Source of the DNA: a virus
DNA length: 23,590 nucleotides
Reading direction: 5' to 3' (one strand)
Virus record (IMG/VR): IMGVR_UViG_3300009030_000346
Location: 1 to 23,590 of that record
Each line of letters opens with the position of its first letter. Positions within the stretch are counted from its first letter, which is position 1. Below the pieces are notes generated by a model. That model ran no database searches, was not told where the DNA came from, and worked only from the letters and a program-made list of their open reading frames with translations. A program made the position numbers and the translations under genes. Shown piece after piece: positions 20,683 to 23,590 of this stretch.

Positions 20683-23590
20683 CTCAATCCTCGATTCGGT
20701 GATGGACGAGACGCCTCCGGCGAGTTCGATCCTTCACGCTGTCATGGCAGAGCCGGTTCCGGGCCGAGGCAGCCTCAAGGGAACCCCGTGGGACGTCGCC
20801 CTGCAAATGCTCCAGTCGATGCCGGGGCCGATCCCGATGGAGGAGACGTTCCTGGAGACGATGCGCACGACGGCCGGTCGCGGCATGTTCCAGACCATGC
20901 GACAGATGGCCGGGCTACGTCGAATGGGCGCCGGTGTCGTGGAAAGCGTCATCGGCAAGAACTTTATCACAAGCGTTCTGGCCGAGCAGGGCAAGCAAGG
21001 GCAGTTCGTGGCTGAACTGGGCCTGAAACTGCTCCCTCGCGACAAGCAAAGCGAGGGCGCGATCGAACGGCTACTGGGCAACGTCCTGGAAAGCGGTCCA
21101 TCGACCGCCTTGCCGATCGCCCTTGGGTTCGCCGCCGGTCCCGCCGGGCCAGCCGTGGCGTTCGCGATCTTCGCCGGGAGCATGGCGGCGCCGGTCGTCG
21201 GCGGTCAGTATCTTGAGGCGCTGGCCGAGGGCCGCAGCGAGGGCGAGGCCGAAATCGAGGCGATGGTCGCCGGTGCAGTCACCATCGCCACGGCGTTCAT
21301 TCCGTTCCAGTTCCTCCTGCAGAAAATCCCCGGCGCGGACCGCTTTATTGCCACGGCGGCCCGCCGGTGGGCATTCCGAGCGATCGGCGGCGCCGGGGGC
21401 GAGGGCGTTCAGGAGATCCTGGAAGGCATCGGGATCGAGACGGCCAAGGCGATCCTGCGGGATGACCCGGAGATCGCTTTCGGGATGCTGACGCACGAGT
21501 TCTGGGGCCCCTTGATCGAGGAAGCCGTCACGGCGGCGTTCATCGGCGGCACATTCGGGGGCACGATCGCGGCCCACGAGGAGATCACGGCCAAGATCGC
21601 CGAGGGCAAGCAACTCACCATCGACGACCTGAGACTCGCCCATCAGGTGATCTTGTTGACTCTCCCGGACTCCGCGCCTGCGCCTGGACAGGTGTCCACG
21701 GGACTCGACATAGTTGGCGAGCCGACACAACCTGGCTCGCCGGAAGCGATCTCGCTCGTCAAAGCGACCCAGATCCCGAAGATCACACTGACGAAAGCGC
21801 AGTCCCAAGAGATCGACGCGACTGCGGTGGGCACGCTCAAGCGGTTCGGCATTGACGCCGGAGGGGGAGCGGTCGACCTGGATTCGATGAACTCGCTCAC
21901 GCAGGAGCAGCGAGATCAGTTGGCGAGCCAACTGGAGCAGGACAACGACCCCGTCAATGGCCTGGAAGATCGGTCTGGTCCCCTGCGGCGGTCGATGGCG
22001 AGCCTCATCAGCAAATTGCGGGAGGGCGTCGCCGAGGTCGAGGTCGAGGCCGAGGCCGACGTCGCCGCCGATGAGGCCGCCGTAGAGCCCGTCTTAGACG
22101 TCAAGTCCAAACTGGCCTCTCTCGACGATCTGCTCCTGGGGGACGCTCAGGACGCGGCTCAGTTGATCAGGAGCGGTCCTCTGGGCAACGATGCCCAACG
22201 GAACGCCGACGCGGTGCTGGGAGAGGTCCAGAGGCGGCTGGACGAGCAAGCCACGGCACCCGAACCCACACCGCCGCCGCCCGACAAGCCGAAGCCCAAG
22301 GAGAAAGAATCCGTCCAGGATCTCATCCGCCGGATCGTCTGGGGCGGTCCGTACCGGGTCGAGACGGTCACGGAGGCCGAGGAACTGCTCCAGGAGATCC
22401 GCGACCTCAAGAAACTGGGCCGGGAAGCCATCCGGAAGGCCAGGGCCGAGGGCGTCGATACAGCGACACGTGTCTGGGAGGAACGGCTGCGTCGGGCCAA
22501 GAACCGCGCGGGCGAGATCGACGCGCTGAAGCAGGAACTCCTGGAGGCCCTGACCGAGCGATTCAAGGGCGCCCTACCCAAGAACCTCGCCAAGAAACTC
22601 AACCAGGTCCGGACCCGGAAGCAGCTTGACAACGCCATCGCCACCGCCGAGCGGCTGGTCCAGCGGCTTGAGCGGAGCGAGGCCATTGGCCGGGTCAAGA
22701 ACGCCATTCGTAGCGCCCGGAAGGGCCGTGTCGCCCCAGACATCCAGGAAGCAATCGACGATCTGCTCAGCGACGTCAACATTGTCAACCTGTCCGACGC
22801 GCTGCGCGACGTCCTGACACGTATCAGGATCGCCACCGAAGGCTCCGAGGTCGAACTGCCGAAGCGTCTTGAGGAGCAACTGAAGCGGCTCGATCGCACA
22901 AACGTCAAGGAACTCGAAACCAGCGACATCCAGCACCTCGCCGAAATGCTGGAGGGCCTGCTCGGCGTGAACGGCCGACGGATGGCCGCGAGGCGGGCGG
23001 CATTGGCACAGGCCGAGGAACGAGCCGCCGACGTCATGGCATCAGAGGTTGACGGCCGAGTCCGGCCCGGCCCCGGCGTCGTCGTTCCGACGGATCGGAA
23101 ACGACAGAGGCTCCGGCCGCTGCGGATCAACCGGCAGGGCAGGCAGGAGATCGACGACCCCGGCAAGCTGGGCGGCCTGGTCGAGATATCGCTCGGCCGG
23201 ATCCCCAACATGCTCGCGATGACGCTGGCTGAGTATCTGGGCGGCCGGGACAGCGGGACGTACGAGATCCTGTACGGCGACGTCGATCGCGGGATGGATC
23301 GGGCGTACGACCTTGAGTTTCAGTTCATTGAGATGTGGGAGTCCGAACTCAAGGCTCTCCGCGTGGATGACAACATCCTGCGCAGAATGTCGGCCCGGAT
23401 CGCGACCGCCAGCAACATCATCCTCAAGGCCGCGCAGTCGGTCGGCTTCCAGCCATTCGGTGAAACCAGCGCCGACATCATCAGTTACAAACTGTCGAAC
23501 GGTCAGACGATACAGATGGACAGGGACGAGCGGATGTACCTGCTCAACCTGCTCCGGCGACGGATCGCGTTCGAGGACATTGTTCATCGC
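20663..23590 (+). CDS. Giant ejection/polyvalent virion protein (T7 gp16-position), cut by window end
   Basis: An uninterrupted frame of 976 codons runs to the last base with no stop, so the protein is longer. I chose the GTG at 20663 because CGGAG (20651-20655) lies seven bases upstream and it overlaps the previous stop; an ATG at 20702 lacks a ribosome site. Residues about 145-230 are rich in small hydrophobic residues (LPIALGFAAGPAGPAVAFAI, then FIPFQFLLQKIP), like membrane-inserting segments. A helical, acidic region follows, then a Pro/Lys-rich linker near 533-550 (EPTPPPPDKPKPKEKE), long coiled helices to about 800, and a C-terminal part whose DERMYLLNLLRRR resembles domains of large phage polyvalent proteins. 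No lytic transglycosylase domain, as in T7 gp16, is evident in the N-terminus. The likely role is ejection into the cell with or before the DNA. Confidence 0.7.
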   Translation, partial: MTRLPSSSILDSVMDETPPASSILHAVMAEPVPGRGSLKGTPWDVALQMLQSMPGPIPMEETFLETMRTTAGRGMFQTMRQMAGLRRMGAGVVESVIGKNFITSVLAEQGKQGQFVAELGLKLLPRDKQSEGAIERLLGNVLESGPSTALPIALGFAAGPAGPAVAFAIFAGSMAAPVVGGQYLEALAEGRSEGEAEIEAMVAGAVTIATAFIPFQFLLQKIPGADRFIATAARRWAFRAIGGAGGEGVQEILEGIGIETAKAILRDDPEIAFGMLTHEFWGPLIEEAVTAAFIGGTFGGTIAAHEEITAKIAEGKQLTIDDLRLAHQVILLTLPDSAPAPGQVSTGLDIVGEPTQPGSPEAISLVKATQIPKITLTKAQSQEIDATAVGTLKRFGIDAGGGAVDLDSMNSLTQEQRDQLASQLEQDNDPVNGLEDRSGPLRRSMASLISKLREGVAEVEVEAEADVAADEAAVEPVLDVKSKLASLDDLLLGDAQDAAQLIRSGPLGNDAQRNADAVLGEVQRRLDEQATAPEPTPPPPDKPKPKEKESVQDLIRRIVWGGPYRVETVTEAEELLQEIRDLKKLGREAIRKARAEGVDTATRVWEERLRRAKNRAGEIDALKQELLEALTERFKGALPKNLAKKLNQVRTRKQLDNAIATAERLVQRLERSEAIGRVKNAIRSARKGRVAPDIQEAIDDLLSDVNIVNLSDALRDVLTRIRIATEGSEVELPKRLEEQLKRLDRTNVKELETSDIQHLAEMLEGLLGVNGRRMAARRAALAQAEERAADVMASEVDGRVRPGPGVVVPTDRKRQRLRPLRINRQGRQEIDDPGKLGGLVEISLGRIPNMLAMTLAEYLGGRDSGTYEILYGDVDRGMDRAYDLEFQFIEMWESELKALRVDDNILRRMSARIATASNIILKAAQSVGFQPFGETSADIISYKLSNGQTIQMDRDERMYLLNLLRRRIAFEDIVHR
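21685..21698. promoter_or_regulatory. Dispersed palindrome, near-perfect 14-mer (TGGACAGGTGTCCA)
   Basis: This matches the strongest site at 8402 over 14 bases except for one central base. It is read in a different codon frame (Gly-Gln-Val-Ser) from the other coding copies, which argues that the DNA and not the peptide is conserved. Confidence 0.5.
22465..22474. promoter_or_regulatory. Dispersed palindrome site (exact GACACGTGTC), intragenic
   Basis: This exact copy lies in the giant ejection-protein gene (encodes Thr-Arg-Val). A one-base variant with wider symmetry, CCTGACACGTATCAGG, follows at 22813-22828. Confidence 0.5.

Noticed and set aside
1471-22474. The motif as a true bacterial parS site
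   Set aside because: Only the CACGTG core agrees. The parS arms (GTTTC/GAAAC) are absent and several sites vary in the core while keeping TGTC half-sites, so only a loose analogy is justified.
20702-23590. ATG at 20702 as start of the giant gene
   Set aside because: It has no ribosome site, whereas the GTG at 20663 has CGGAG seven bases upstream and a typical short overlap with the previous gene.

Overview
The window reads as part of a double-stranded DNA tailed-phage (or prophage) genome of the short-tailed, T7-like type. All 30 genes I can support lie on the + strand and almost fill the window. Stop/start overlaps (ATGA, TAATG, GTGA) are common, as in one long late operon. I recognise no terminase, portal, integrase, RNA polymerase, tRNA or CRISPR array. 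The window opens inside the genome and ends inside a very large virion gene. The sequence is GC-rich. The host is not shown directly. However, the secreted protein at 562-1278 has a cohesin-like body and ends in a short DFLALLAAWG-type tail that I associate with secreted proteins of Planctomycetota (Phycisphaerae-like), so a planctomycete host is a reasonable guess.

Layout. 1-1809: small accessory genes, including two similar tandem genes, the secreted cohesin-like protein, a 43-residue membrane protein and two unknowns. 1787-3254: a replication-type block with a helicase-loader/replisome-organizer-like protein carrying a zinc site, a PD-(D/E)XK nuclease and a small very basic protein. 3256-4820: a possible lysis cassette with a TIM-barrel-like protein, a holin/XhlA-like membrane protein and a lipoprotein with a second membrane segment (unimolecular-spanin-like). 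4820-8377: a 1185-residue modular fibre/adhesin. 8443-10379: scaffold and major capsid protein, separated by a structured 158-base leader. 10453-10962: a capsid-adjacent protein followed by a strong hairpin terminator. 11070-12375: three tandem paralogous beta-rich proteins. 12376-17659: tail tubular proteins A and B, with five small beta-rich or unknown genes between them. 17649-23590: four genes in the order and approximate sizes of T7 genes 13-14-15-16 (GNAT-like protein, small core protein, 703-residue core protein, and a giant ejection protein cut by the window end).

The most unusual feature cuts across the genes. A palindrome, GACACGTGTC (ideal form CTGGACACGTGTCCAG), occurs seven times exactly. 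Seven more sites keep the two half-sites as GACA-N2-TGTC, and several others are one base off. The sites are spread over the whole window, both in gaps and inside genes, and extend to 14 perfect bases in the gap before the scaffold gene. About 0.02 exact copies would be expected by chance. This looks like a dispersed binding site for a phage or host DNA-binding protein (stoperator-like, partition/condensation-like or other). Its reader is not identified; it is the best candidate here for an undescribed system.
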